A stretch of DNA of 64,000 nucleotides from Roseateles_B sp041912595 (GTDB taxonomy: Bacteria > Pseudomonadota > Gammaproteobacteria > Burkholderiales > Burkholderiaceae_C). A program made the position numbers and the translations under genes. The notes beneath the pieces were generated by a model. The model was given only the letters and a program-made list of their open reading frames with translations, was not told the origin of the DNA and did not search any database. This document shows, piece by piece, positions 33,524-42,280 of this stretch (position 1 is the stretch's first letter; the number at the start of each line of letters is the position of its first letter). The stretch spans positions 1-64,000 of the forward strand of contig JAYRMR010000003.1 of NCBI GenBank assembly GCA_041912595.1, written 5' to 3'.

Positions 33524-34930
33524 TCAGAAGCTCAGCACCATGGAGGTGCCCAGCAGCTGGTTCGTCTTGGTGAAGGTGCCATCCTTGGTGTTCAGGAACA
33601 CCGGCTGGCTCGCGCCGTCGTAACGGTACTCGAGTTTCCAGATCGCATTCTGATTGACCAGATAGCTCAGGCCGAACGTGAGGGCATAGCGGTTCGTGCC
33701 CTTGCCGGCGGCCTCGGGGTCCGGGTTGGCGTCGTCCCAGAAGAAGCCGTTGCCGCGGCCGATGCCGTTGTGGCTGTCGTCGTAGCTGTAGCCGAAGAGG
33801 CCGCCGCCGTTCTTGTGGTTGCGCAGGTAGTCGAGCCGGCCCGTGGCCTCCCAGCGCGGGATGAACTTGTAGGCCAGCAGCGTGGACAGGCCCGTCCAGC
33901 TGGCGTCGCGCAGCTGGCCGTCCTCGTTGAAGATGGCGGCCTGGCGCTGCCGGCCCCAGGAGAGCTGGCCCTGCCAGGTGAGGTCGCCGCGGATGAAGTA
34001 GGCGTCGAGCTCCAGCATGTCGACGCGCGTGTCCTTGCCCGCCTGGTCCGCGAAGCGCAGCCCGCCGGCGGCATCCAGGGCGTCGGTGGCGTAGTTGTAG
34101 GCCTTGCCGTGCAGGCCGGAGAAGCCGAAGCCCTGGAACTCGCCCTTGGCGTAGTCCACGCGGTAGATGAGGGCGGGCGTCTTGTTGCCGGCGCTCTTGC
34201 GCGAGTTGTTCACATTGGCCAGGCCCGCCTTGATCATCCACTTGCCGCGCGTGATGTCGGCCACCGCGCCGGTGTAGGCCGTGGGCGCGGTGTAGTCGAA
34301 GAGCAGGTTGTGGGTGATGAGCTTGTTGAGGGGCGGGGCGGTCATCTCGTAGCCCGTCCAGTCGGGGATCTGGCCGAGCCACAGCCGCGTCTGCAGGTCG
34401 CCCAGGGGGATGTTGACGCTGGCCTCGTGGATGATGGAGCCGCCATTGAAGACCGAGCCCGTGCCGCGGTCCGGTGCCAGGGTCAGCTTGTAGCGGGTGC
34501 CGCCGTCCATCTCCTTCTGGAAGTCCAGCACGGCCATGCCGAAGTAGCCGGCGTCGTAGGCGTAGGCGTCCTTGTTGAGGAGCTGGAAGCCGGCGGTGTT
34601 CTGGGCCTTGTTGGCGATGAAGGTCGGGTCGATGAAGCCCGTGATCTTGAGGTTCTTGAGGCCCAGCGCCTCCTGCGCGTCCTCCAGCGCCTCGGTCTTG
34701 ACGGCGATGCGGTTGAACTCGCGCACCTGATCGGGCGTCATGCCCCACTGCGCCTCGCCGGGCTTGGCGGCCTTGGCCTCGGTGGCCTTGAGCTTCTCCT
34801 CCAGCTGGTTGACGCGGTCCTTCAGTGCGCGCAGCTCCTTGAGCAGCTCCTCGTTGCTTTGTGCCTGGGCGGGTGCGCCATAGGCCAGGGCGAGGGCGGC
34901 GGTGAGGAGGGCCAGGGTGTGCTGCTTCAT
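33524..34930 (-). CDS. Outer-membrane porin-like protein in the putrescine cluster (DUF3138-like)
   Basis: 468 residues. Signal peptide about 1-23 (ends AQAQS). A coiled coil (NEELLKELRALKDRVNQLEEKLKATEA, about 25-55) precedes a beta-rich region with aromatic-capped strands, ending in TSMVLSF with a terminal Phe. The segment WGMTPDQVREFNRIAVKTEALEDAQE and the following ITGFIDPTFIANK resemble the family I remember as DUF3138, whose members are unstudied outer-membrane barrels. AGGAG precedes the ATG. It lies between potI and the aldehyde dehydrogenase gene, so it may be the outer-membrane channel for the polyamine or a breakdown product. That role is inferred from position only. Confidence 0.8.
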   Translation of the reverse strand: MKQHTLALLTAALALAYGAPAQAQSNEELLKELRALKDRVNQLEEKLKATEAKAAKPGEAQWGMTPDQVREFNRIAVKTEALEDAQEALGLKNLKITGFIDPTFIANKAQNTAGFQLLNKDAYAYDAGYFGMAVLDFQKEMDGGTRYKLTLAPDRGTGSVFNGGSIIHEASVNIPLGDLQTRLWLGQIPDWTGYEMTAPPLNKLITHNLLFDYTAPTAYTGAVADITRGKWMIKAGLANVNNSRKSAGNKTPALIYRVDYAKGEFQGFGFSGLHGKAYNYATDALDAAGGLRFADQAGKDTRVDMLELDAYFIRGDLTWQGQLSWGRQRQAAIFNEDGQLRDASWTGLSTLLAYKFIPRWEATGRLDYLRNHKNGGGLFGYSYDDSHNGIGRGNGFFWDDANPDPEAAGKGTNRYALTFGLSYLVNQNAIWKLEYRYDGASQPVFLNTKDGTFTKTNQLLGTSMVLSF

Positions 34931-35018
34931 CGGGAGCTCCTGAGGGATGGTGAGGGGTTGAGGTGTCGTGGCAGGTCAAAGAGAAGGCAGGGAGACGGGA
35001 GAGCGGGGGCGGCCGGGT

Positions 35019-35876
35019 TCAGCCGCAGCCTCGCTGGGCGGCAGCCAGCTCGCGGGCGAGGCGACGCTCGCGCCGCGCGATGGCCAGGCTGGCGGCGATC
35101 ACGCCCAACGAGACGACCACGATGACCACCGTGGCGACCGCATTGATGCTGGGCGAGACGCCGAGCCGCGCCCGCGAGAAGATGACCAGGGGCAGCGTGG
35201 TCGAGCCCGGGCCGGACAGGAAGGCCGACAGCACGACATCGTCCAGCGACAGCGTGAAGGTCAGCAGCCAGGCTGAGAGCAGGGACTGCGAGATCATCGG
35301 CAGCGTGACCAGGAAGAAGACCTGCAGCGGCCGCGCGCCGAGGTCCATGGCGGCTTCCTCCAGCGAGGGGGGCAGGTCTTGCAGCCGCGCCTGGATCACG
35401 ACCGTGGCGTAGGCCAGACCGAGCAGCAGGTGGCCCATCCAGATCGTGAGGCTGCCGCGCTCGGGGAAGCCCAGCGCCCGCTGCATCGACACCAGCATCA
35501 GCAGCAGCGAGAGCCCCACGATCACCTCCGGCATGACGAGGGGCGCGTTGACCATGCCGGCGAAGAGCGTCCGGCCCTTGAAGCGGCGGTACTTCACCAG
35601 CGCGAAGGCCGCAAAGCAGCCGAGCAGCACCGAGGTGCTGGCGGTGAAGAAGGCGATCTTCAGGGAGAGCCACAGCCCGGCGAGCAGCTCGCCGTCCTCG
35701 GCCAGCTTGGCGTACCAGTCGAGCGTGAAGCCGCCCCACACCGCAGGCACGGGCGAGGCATTGAAGCTGTAGAGGACCAGCGCCAGCAGCGGCAGGTAGA
35801 GGAAGCCGAAGCCCAGCAGCAGCCAGGTCCGGGCCACGACGCGCGTGCTGCGCGGACCGAAGAGGGCACGGCTCAT
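35019..35876 (-). CDS. potI: Putrescine ABC transporter permease PotI
   Basis: 285 residues with six hydrophobic segments, starting FLYLPLLALVLYSFNASP. The cytoplasmic EAA loop that contacts the ATPase is EEAAMDLGARPLQVFFLVTLP. The pattern matches the PotI/PotC branch of polyamine permeases. Its ATG overlaps the stop of potH (ATGA at 35873-35876), so translation is coupled. Together with PotF, PotG and PotH it makes a complete binding-protein-dependent putrescine importer in the inner membrane. The porin-like gene follows after 88 bp in which I see no site. Confidence 0.93.
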   Translation of the reverse strand: MSRALFGPRSTRVVARTWLLLGFGFLYLPLLALVLYSFNASPVPAVWGGFTLDWYAKLAEDGELLAGLWLSLKIAFFTASTSVLLGCFAAFALVKYRRFKGRTLFAGMVNAPLVMPEVIVGLSLLLMLVSMQRALGFPERGSLTIWMGHLLLGLAYATVVIQARLQDLPPSLEEAAMDLGARPLQVFFLVTLPMISQSLLSAWLLTFTLSLDDVVLSAFLSGPGSTTLPLVIFSRARLGVSPSINAVATVVIVVVSLGVIAASLAIARRERRLARELAAAQRGCG

Positions 35877-36814
35877 GGCCTCACCTCCTGGCTCTCGGCC
35901 TGGTATTTGTTGAAGAGCGCCAGCGGCACGATGATCAGCAGGATCACCACCACCGCCACGGACGAGGCCATGGGCCAGTCGTTGTTGCTGAAGAACTCGT
36001 CCCACAGCACGCGGCCGATCATCAGCGTCTGCGGGCCGCCGAGCAGTTCGGGGATCACGAACTCGCCCACGCAGGGAATGAAGACCAGCATGGAGCCCGC
36101 GATGATGCCGGCCTTGGACAGCGGCACCGTGATCCGCCAGAAGGCCGTCCAGGGCGTGGCGCCCAGGTCCGCCGCGGCCTCCAGCAGGCGCAGGTCCATC
36201 TTGGAGAGGTTGGCGTACAGCGGCAGCACCATGAAGGGCAGGTAGGTGTAGATCATGCCCAGCGCCAGCGAGAAGGGCGTGTTCAGCAGCATGCCCGGCG
36301 CGGGGATCCAGCCGGCGGACGCCATGAGCCGGTCCAGCCCGACGGCCTCGATGGCCTGCGCCACCCAGCCCTTCTCGGCCAGCAGGCCCTTCCAGGCATA
36401 GACGCGCAGCAGGAAGCTCGTCCAGAAGGGCAGCATCACCAGCATCAGCAGGGCCGGCTGTAGCGAGGCCTTCGCGCGGGCCATGAAGTAGGCGAAGGGG
36501 TAACCAATGAACAGGCAGCCGAGCGTGGTGATGCCGGCGTACTTGAGGCTGTTGAGATAGGCCTTGAAGTAGAGCTCGTCCTCGGTGATGAAGACGTAGT
36601 TGCTGAGTTTGACGGTCAGCGTGGCCACGCCGTCGGTGTAGCGCAGCAGGTCCTTCACGTGGACCGTCTCCATCTCGGAGACGCTGATCTTGAGCACGAT
36701 CAGGAAGGGCAGCGCGAAGAACAGCAGCAGCCAGGCGTAGGGCAGCGCGATGACGGCCGTGCGGCCGCGCCACCAGCGTGGGCGCCAGGCGAGGATCGAG
36801 GAAGGTGTGCTCAT
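35873..36814 (-). CDS. potH: Putrescine ABC transporter permease PotH
   Basis: 313 residues, six membrane segments (first at about 22-45, ALPYAWLLLFFALPFLIVLKI). The EAA loop LEAAADLGATPWTAFWRITVPLSKAG is present. The length and the N-terminal extension MSTPSSILAWRPRWWRGRTAVI match the PotH/PotB side of the transporter. It pairs with PotI to form the permease dimer. The start lies 7 bp after the stop of the ATPase gene potG, a tight operon, and its own stop overlaps potI by 4 bp. Confidence 0.93.
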   Translation of the reverse strand: MSTPSSILAWRPRWWRGRTAVIALPYAWLLLFFALPFLIVLKISVSEMETVHVKDLLRYTDGVATLTVKLSNYVFITEDELYFKAYLNSLKYAGITTLGCLFIGYPFAYFMARAKASLQPALLMLVMLPFWTSFLLRVYAWKGLLAEKGWVAQAIEAVGLDRLMASAGWIPAPGMLLNTPFSLALGMIYTYLPFMVLPLYANLSKMDLRLLEAAADLGATPWTAFWRITVPLSKAGIIAGSMLVFIPCVGEFVIPELLGGPQTLMIGRVLWDEFFSNNDWPMASSVAVVVILLIIVPLALFNKYQAESQEVRP

Positions 36815-36821
36815 GCCGGCC

Positions 36822-37931
36822 TCACTGCGTCAGCACGACCTGGGCGCTGTCGCTCCAGGATGCCCAGGCCTCGTCGTCCCAGGTCAGCACCTCGTCGGGG
36901 TGCCGCTCGGTGTTGGCCTGCGAGACCTTCAGCACCGCGCCGCTGGCGAGTTGCAGGCGGTAGACGGTGTAGCTGCCGAAGTAGGCCATGTCGCGCACCT
37001 TGCCCTTCACGGCATTCATGTCCGTCCGGGCCGGCGGCGTGCGGCCCAGCTGGATCTTCTCGGGCCGCAGCGCCACGGCCAGCTCCATGCCCTTCGTGCC
37101 CTTGATCCCATGGCCGACGTAATGGCGGCAGTCCGCGCACTGGATCTCCACGTGGTCCGATTCGTCCACCACCAGCGTGCCCTCCATGAGGTTCACGTTG
37201 CCGATGAAGTCCGCCACGAAGCGCGTGGCCGGCGTCTCGTAGATCTCGCCCGGCGGCCCGACCTGCAGGATGCGGCCCTCGCTCATCACGCCGATGCGCG
37301 AGGCCATGGTCATGGCCTCCTCCTGGTCGTGCGTCACCATCACGCAGGTCACGCCGACCTGCTCGATGATGTTGACCAGCTCGATCTGCGTTTCCTCCCG
37401 CAGCTTCTTGTCGAGCGCCCCGAGCGGCTCGTCCAGGAGCAGCAGCTGCGGCTGCTTCGCGAGGCTGCGGGCCAGCGCGACCCGCTGCTGCTGGCCGCCG
37501 GAGAGCTGGTGCGGCTTGCGCTTCGCATACTTGCCCAGCTGCACGAGCTTGAGCATGGCCTCCACGCGCGCCTCGACCTCGGCCTTCGGGCAGCCGTCCC
37601 GGCGCAGGCCGAAGGCGATGTTGTCCCAGACGCTGAGGTGGGGGAAGAGCGCGTAGCTCTGGAACATCATGTTGATCGGCCGCTCGTAGGGCGCGAGGCC
37701 GGCGAGGTCCTGGCCCTTGAGCACGATGCGCCCGCTGGTGGGCGTCTCGAAGCCGGCGAGCATGCGCAGCAGCGTGGTCTTGCCGCAGCCGGAGGAGCCG
37801 AGCAGGGCGAAGATCTCGCCCTGCGCGATGTCCAGGGACACGCGGTTGACGGCGATGGCGCCGCCTCCGAAGTCCTTGAGCACCTGGTCGATCTGCAGGT
37901 AGGGCGTCGTGGCGGCGCTGGGGCTCATCAT
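36822..37931 (-). CDS. potG: Putrescine ABC transporter ATP-binding protein PotG
   Basis: 369 residues. Complete ABC ATPase: Walker A GSSGCGKTT near residue 40, Q-loop MFQSYALFPHLSVWDNIA, signature LSGGQQQRVALARSL, Walker B LLLLDEPLGALD and switch His in MVTHDQEEAM. The C-terminal TOBE region (ALRPEKIQL) is present, as in PotA/PotG. The double ATG at 37931/37928 gives MMSPSAATTPYLQ. It lies 25 bp after potF and 7 bp before potH in the same direction. The subunit energises putrescine uptake in the cytoplasm. Confidence 0.94.
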   Translation of the reverse strand: MMSPSAATTPYLQIDQVLKDFGGGAIAVNRVSLDIAQGEIFALLGSSGCGKTTLLRMLAGFETPTSGRIVLKGQDLAGLAPYERPINMMFQSYALFPHLSVWDNIAFGLRRDGCPKAEVEARVEAMLKLVQLGKYAKRKPHQLSGGQQQRVALARSLAKQPQLLLLDEPLGALDKKLREETQIELVNIIEQVGVTCVMVTHDQEEAMTMASRIGVMSEGRILQVGPPGEIYETPATRFVADFIGNVNLMEGTLVVDESDHVEIQCADCRHYVGHGIKGTKGMELAVALRPEKIQLGRTPPARTDMNAVKGKVRDMAYFGSYTVYRLQLASGAVLKVSQANTERHPDEVLTWDDEAWASWSDSAQVVLTQ

Positions 37932-37956
37932 GATGCGGGCGTGCTCCGGAAGAGGC

Positions 37957-39099
37957 TCAGATGCCGGTCTTGAACGAGGTGTACATGCGGGTCATCTGGC
38001 GCCGCACGTCGTTGTTGATGGCATCGGGCGCGGCCATGCGCTTCATATCGGACTCGCTCAGGAACACCGTCGGGTTGCTGGCCACCTCCGGCTTCACGAA
38101 CTTGCGCGCCTCCTTGTTCGGATTGGCGTAGAAGACCTTGTTGGTCAGGCCGGCGTGGATCTCGGGGCGCAGGATGAAGTTGATGAACTTGTGCGCGTTG
38201 CCCGGGTGCGGCGCGTCCATGGGGATCACCATGGTGTCCATGAAGATGATGCCGCCCGTCTTGGGGATCAGGGCCTCGATCTTCTGGCCGGTCTTGCCGT
38301 CGATGGCGCGCTGGCGGGCGATGTTGATGTCACCGGACCAGCCCAGGGCCAGGCAGATGGAGCCGTTGGCCATGTCGTTGATGTAGCCCGAGGAGCTGAA
38401 CAGCGTCACGTAGGGGCGGATGGCCTTGAGCAGGGCGGGCACGCCCGCGTAGTCGGACACGCTCTTGCTGTAGGCCGGCTTGCCCAGGTAGTGCAGGGCG
38501 GCGGGCACGACCTCGGTGGCGGAATCCAGCACGCTCACGCCGCAGCTCTTGAGCTTGGAGATGTACTCGGGCTTGAAGATCAGGTCCCAGGTGTTCTCCG
38601 GCATGGGCGTGCTGCCGAGTGCCGCCTTGACCTTGTCCACATTGATGCCCACGGTGGTGAAGCCCCACAGCCAGTTCACCATGTACTCGTTGCCCGGATC
38701 CAGCTTGGCCAGCTGCGCCTGGACATCGGCATCGAGGTGCTTGTAGTTGGGGATCAGGCTCTTGTCGATCTTGCGCAGCAGCCCGCCGTCGGCCTGCAGC
38801 TTGGCCCAGTAGGACGAGGGCACGACGATGTCATAGCCTGTCTTGCCCGCCACCAGCTTGGCGTGGACGATCTCGTTGTTGTCGAAGTTGTCGTAGCGGA
38901 CCTTGATGCCGGTCTCCTTCTCGAAGAGCTTCAGCGTGTCCTCGGCGATGTAGTCCGACCAGTTGTAGACGTTCAGGACCTTCTCCTCCTCCTGGGCCTG
39001 GGCCGCGGGCGAGAAGAGGGCGCTGCAGGCGGCGGCCAGGGCCAGGGCCTGGCCGGCGTGGGTCAGCGAGCGAGTCAGGAGCCGGGGAAACTTCGACAT
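37957..39099 (-). CDS. potF: Periplasmic putrescine-binding protein PotF
   Basis: 380 residues from the ATG at 39099, which has GGAGG 6 bp upstream. Sec signal peptide about 1-36 (ALALAAACSALFSPAAQAQ). The mature protein opens KVLNVYNWSDYIAEDTLKLFEKETGIKVRYDNFDNNE, the hallmark of the PotD/PotF family, and contains YMVNWLWGFTTVGINVDKV and VMVIPMDAPHPGNAHKFINF-like blocks. It delivers putrescine to PotGHI. A CCTAGACTGG decamer lies about 123 bp upstream of the start, between this gene and the aminotransferase gene. Confidence 0.94.
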   Translation of the reverse strand: MSKFPRLLTRSLTHAGQALALAAACSALFSPAAQAQEEEKVLNVYNWSDYIAEDTLKLFEKETGIKVRYDNFDNNEIVHAKLVAGKTGYDIVVPSSYWAKLQADGGLLRKIDKSLIPNYKHLDADVQAQLAKLDPGNEYMVNWLWGFTTVGINVDKVKAALGSTPMPENTWDLIFKPEYISKLKSCGVSVLDSATEVVPAALHYLGKPAYSKSVSDYAGVPALLKAIRPYVTLFSSSGYINDMANGSICLALGWSGDINIARQRAIDGKTGQKIEALIPKTGGIIFMDTMVIPMDAPHPGNAHKFINFILRPEIHAGLTNKVFYANPNKEARKFVKPEVASNPTVFLSESDMKRMAAPDAINNDVRRQMTRMYTSFKTGI

Positions 39100-39221
39100 G
39101 GAAAACCTCCAGGAAGACAAACCGAATCGGTGGAAGCTGCGGAAGATCGGGGCGGTGCGTGGGCTTGCGGGCGCGCGGCCGCGGGGTCAGGTCTGAACCC
39201 CGGTGCCGGCCCGGGCGCGGA

Positions 39222-39231
39222 CCAGTCTAGG
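39222..39231 (-). promoter_or_regulatory. Decamer CCTAGACTGG, copy 2, upstream of potF
   Basis: Second copy of the decamer on the minus strand, in the 212-bp gap between the aminotransferase stop and potF. A GGGGT/ACCCC inverted repeat (39183-39201) follows it in the transcribed direction. The gap is long enough for an internal promoter of the transporter genes. No convincing -35 is seen, so the promoter call rests on recurrence. Confidence 0.35.
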
Positions 39232-39311
39232 GGGCGGGCCGGCGGCGAGACATTCGCCAAAACCCGTGCTGTGGCGCTGATCCTGCGGGACAGGCGTCGA
39301 CGGCGTGCGCA

Positions 39312-40715
39312 TCACAGCCAGCCCTTGGCCTGCAGCTCGGCGAGCGTGAGGTCCAGGCAGCGGCGGATGAGCGCCATCATCTCGTCCACCTGGTCGCGCG
39401 TCATGACCAGCGGCGGCGCGACGATCATGCGATCGCCCACCGCGCGCATGATCAGCCCGTTGCCGAAGCAGTGCGCGCGGCACAGCATGCCGACCTCCAG
39501 CGCCGGGTCGAAGGTCTGGCCGCCGGCCTTGTCCTTGACGAGCTGGACCGCGCCCATCATGCCGCAGGTCTGGGTCTCGCCCACCAGCGGGTGGTCCGCG
39601 AGGCTGGCGAAGCCCTCGGCCAGCCGCGGGCCGATGTTCTGCCGCACATGACTCACCAGATTGAGCTGCTGGATCAGCCGGATATTGGCCACCGCCACCG
39701 CGCAGGCCGTCGGGTGGCCGGAGTAGGTGAAGCCGTGGTTGAACTCGCCGCCCTGCTCGATGAGCACCTGGGCGACCTTGTCCGAGACCATGACGCCTCC
39801 CAGCGGGATGTAGCCCGAGGTGACGCCCTTGGCGAAGGTCATCAGGTCGGGCTGGGTGCCCATGGTCTCGCAGCCGAACCACTGGCCGGTGCGCCCGAAG
39901 CCGCAGATGACCTCGTCGCTCACGAGCAGGATGCCGTAGTGGTCGCAGATGCGCTGGATCTCCGGCCAGTAGGTGCTCGGCGGCACGATGACGCCGCCCG
40001 CGCCCTGCACCGGCTCGCCGATGAAGGCGGCGACCTTCTCGGGCCCCACCTCCAGGATCTTGGCCTCCAGCCAGCGCGCGGCGGTGAGGCCGAAGTCCTC
40101 GCGGGACTGCGCACGGCCCAGCTCGAACCAATGCGGCTGCTCGATGTGCACGATGTTCGGGATGGGCAGGCCGCCCTGCGCATGCATGCCGCTCATGCCG
40201 CCCAGCGAGGCGCCGGCCATCGTCGAGCCGTGGTAGCCGTTCTTGCGGCCGATGATGACCTGGCGCTGCGGCTGCCCGAGGCTGGCCCAGTAGTGCCGCA
40301 CCATGCGCACCACGGTGTCATTGCCCTCGGAGCCCGAGCTGGTGAAGAAGACCTTGTTGAAGTGGGGCGGCGTGACTTCTGCCAGCAGCTCGGCCAGCTG
40401 GATGGCCGGCGGCGTGGAGGTCTGGAAGAAGGCGTTGTAGAAGGGCAGCTCCTTCATCTGCCGCGTGGCGGCATCCACCAGGCCCTGCTGGCCGTAGCCG
40501 ACGTTGACGCACCACAGGCCGCTCATGGCGTCGAGGATCTTGTGGCCCTCGCTGTCCCAGAGGTAGATGTTCTCGGCGCGGGTGATGATGCGGGCGCCCT
40601 TGCGTGCCAGACCGGCGTGGTCCGTGAAGGGGTGCATGAAATGGGCGCTGTCGGCCTCCTGCCATTGGCGGGTGCTGCGCGCGGTGGCGCTGACGGGGGC
40701 GTGCACGGTGCTCAT
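39312..40715 (-). CDS. spuC: Class-III aminotransferase, SpuC-like putrescine aminotransferase
   Basis: 467 residues. PLP-dependent fold type I, class III: substrate/PLP blocks FFTSSGSEGNDTVVRMVRHY, GYHGSTMAGASLGG, the PLP-ring Asp in LLVSDEVICGFGRTG, and the Schiff-base Lys in MTFAKGVTSGYIPLGG. The N-terminus HFMHPFTDHAGLARKGARIITRAENIYLWDSEG matches the putrescine--pyruvate aminotransferase SpuC group. The enzyme would convert putrescine to 4-aminobutanal, giving a route parallel to glutamylation by PuuA. It lies between puuA (116 bp upstream) and potF. Substrate assignment is by context and overall pattern. Confidence 0.86.
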   Translation of the reverse strand: MSTVHAPVSATARSTRQWQEADSAHFMHPFTDHAGLARKGARIITRAENIYLWDSEGHKILDAMSGLWCVNVGYGQQGLVDAATRQMKELPFYNAFFQTSTPPAIQLAELLAEVTPPHFNKVFFTSSGSEGNDTVVRMVRHYWASLGQPQRQVIIGRKNGYHGSTMAGASLGGMSGMHAQGGLPIPNIVHIEQPHWFELGRAQSREDFGLTAARWLEAKILEVGPEKVAAFIGEPVQGAGGVIVPPSTYWPEIQRICDHYGILLVSDEVICGFGRTGQWFGCETMGTQPDLMTFAKGVTSGYIPLGGVMVSDKVAQVLIEQGGEFNHGFTYSGHPTACAVAVANIRLIQQLNLVSHVRQNIGPRLAEGFASLADHPLVGETQTCGMMGAVQLVKDKAGGQTFDPALEVGMLCRAHCFGNGLIMRAVGDRMIVAPPLVMTRDQVDEMMALIRRCLDLTLAELQAKGWL

Positions 40716-40795
40716 GGGGTGTCCTTCCTCACGCCTTGGCGTGGAATGGGGTCACTGGAATCTTGTCGGTATGTGTGGAGCAGGGGGGCAGGTCT

Positions 40796-40828
40796 TGCCT
40801 GGACGAGCACGGGTGGCCCGGCCAGGCA
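40796..40828 (-). terminator. Stem-loop between puuA and the SpuC-like gene
   Basis: TGCCTGG (40796-40802) pairs with CCAGGCA (40822-40828), and an inner stem CGGG-TGG-CCCG (40810-40820) sits in the loop. It lies 3 bp after the puuA stop on the minus strand. There is no T-tract, so it may attenuate rather than end transcription within the cluster. Confidence 0.4.
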
Positions 40829-40831
40829 GAC

Positions 40832-42199
40832 TCAGACGTGCAGCAGCAGGTGCTCTCGTTCCCAGGGCGAGATGACCTTCATGAACTCGGCGTACTCGAT
40901 CTCCTTGATCTCGGAGTAGACCGTCACGAAGGACTCGCCCAGCACCGCCGCGAGGTCCGTCTCGGCACGCAGTAGCGCGAGCGCCTCGCCCAGGCTGCGG
41001 GGGAGCTGGTAGTCGCCGAGGTAGGCGTCGCCCTTGCATTCGGGCGTGGGCTCGATGCGGTTCTTGATGCCCAGGTAGCCGCAGGCCAGCGTGGCGGCCA
41101 GGGCGACGTAGGGGTTGGCGTCCGCGCCGATCACGCGGTTCTCCACGCGCCGGGCGGCGGGCGGTGCCACGGGGGAGCGGATGCCCACGGTGCGGTTGTC
41201 CACGCCCCACTGGATGTTGATGGGCGCGGCGGTGAAACGGGCCAGTCGCCGGTAGCTGTTCACGTAGGGGGCGAACAGCGCCATGGCCGCGGGGATGTAG
41301 CGCTGCAGGCCGCCGATGTACCAGTAGAACTCGGGGCTGGGGCTGCCGTCCTCGTTGCTGAAGAGATTGCGGCCCGTGGCCTTGTTGATCACGCTCTGGT
41401 GCACATGCATGGCGCTGCCGGGTTCGCCGGCGATGGGCTTGGCCATGAAGGTGGCGAACATGTCGTGGCGCAGGGCGGCCTCGCGCACCGTGCGCTTGAA
41501 GAAGAAGACCTCGTCCGCCAGCCCGAGCGGGTGGGCGTGGAAGAAGTTGATCTCCATCTGCCCGGCGCCGATCTCGTGGATCAGCGTGTCCACGTTGAGC
41601 TCCATCTTCTCGCAGTAGTCGTAGACGTCCTCGAAGAGCGGGTCGAACTCGTTCACCGCGTCGATCGAGTAGGCCTGGCGCGAGGTCTCGGCGCGGCCGC
41701 TGCGGCCCACGGGCGGCTTGAGGGGGACGTCGGGGTCGGTGTTGCGGGCGACGAGGTAGAACTCGAGCTCCGGTGCGACCACCGGGTCCCAGCCCTCGGC
41801 CTCGAAGAGGTCGCACACCCGGCGCAGCACGGAGCGCGGGGCGAAGGGCACGAGCTTGCCGTCGCGGTCGAAGCAGTCGTGGATGATCTGCGCCGTCGGG
41901 TCCACGGCCCAGGGCACGAGGCGCACCGTGCTGGGGTCGGCCCGCAGGTGCATGTCCATGTCATTGGGGCTGATGACGTCGTAGTAGGGCCCCTCTTCGG
42001 GAAACTCGCCGGTGACGCCCATGGCCACCACCGCCTCGGGCAGGCGCATGCCGCGGTCCTCGGTGAACTTCTCGCGCGGGAGGATCTTGCCGCGTGCCAC
42101 GCCGGTGAGGTCGGGCACGAGGCATTCCACCTCGGTGACGCGATGCTCACGGAACCATTGCTCGAGCTCGCTGAACGTGATTTCTTTTCTGACCACCAT
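40832..42199 (-). CDS. puuA: Gamma-glutamylputrescine synthetase, glutamine synthetase family
   Basis: 455 residues. Glutamine synthetase fold: N-terminal beta-grasp (VECLVPDLTGVARGKILPREKF), then APELEFYLV with metal-ligand Glu residues, IGAGQMEINFFHAHPL, GSAMHVHQSV and the nucleotide-binding NPYVALAATLA region. The subfamily motifs and the cluster (puuB, puuD, aldehyde dehydrogenase, potFGHI) point to PuuA, which ligates glutamate to putrescine with ATP. The ATG at 42199 has GATGAGG about 7 bp upstream. The 81-bp gap to puuD holds a small CCCTGG/CCAGGG hairpin (42224-42244). Confidence 0.9.
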   Translation of the reverse strand: MVVRKEITFSELEQWFREHRVTEVECLVPDLTGVARGKILPREKFTEDRGMRLPEAVVAMGVTGEFPEEGPYYDVISPNDMDMHLRADPSTVRLVPWAVDPTAQIIHDCFDRDGKLVPFAPRSVLRRVCDLFEAEGWDPVVAPELEFYLVARNTDPDVPLKPPVGRSGRAETSRQAYSIDAVNEFDPLFEDVYDYCEKMELNVDTLIHEIGAGQMEINFFHAHPLGLADEVFFFKRTVREAALRHDMFATFMAKPIAGEPGSAMHVHQSVINKATGRNLFSNEDGSPSPEFYWYIGGLQRYIPAAMALFAPYVNSYRRLARFTAAPINIQWGVDNRTVGIRSPVAPPAARRVENRVIGADANPYVALAATLACGYLGIKNRIEPTPECKGDAYLGDYQLPRSLGEALALLRAETDLAAVLGESFVTVYSEIKEIEYAEFMKVISPWEREHLLLHV

Positions 42200-42280
42200 C
42201 GTTGCCTCATCTTCTGGTCTTGGCCCTGGGTCAACCCACCAGGGCTTCGGATTGCTGGAATCGGTCGGGGGTCAGCGGCG

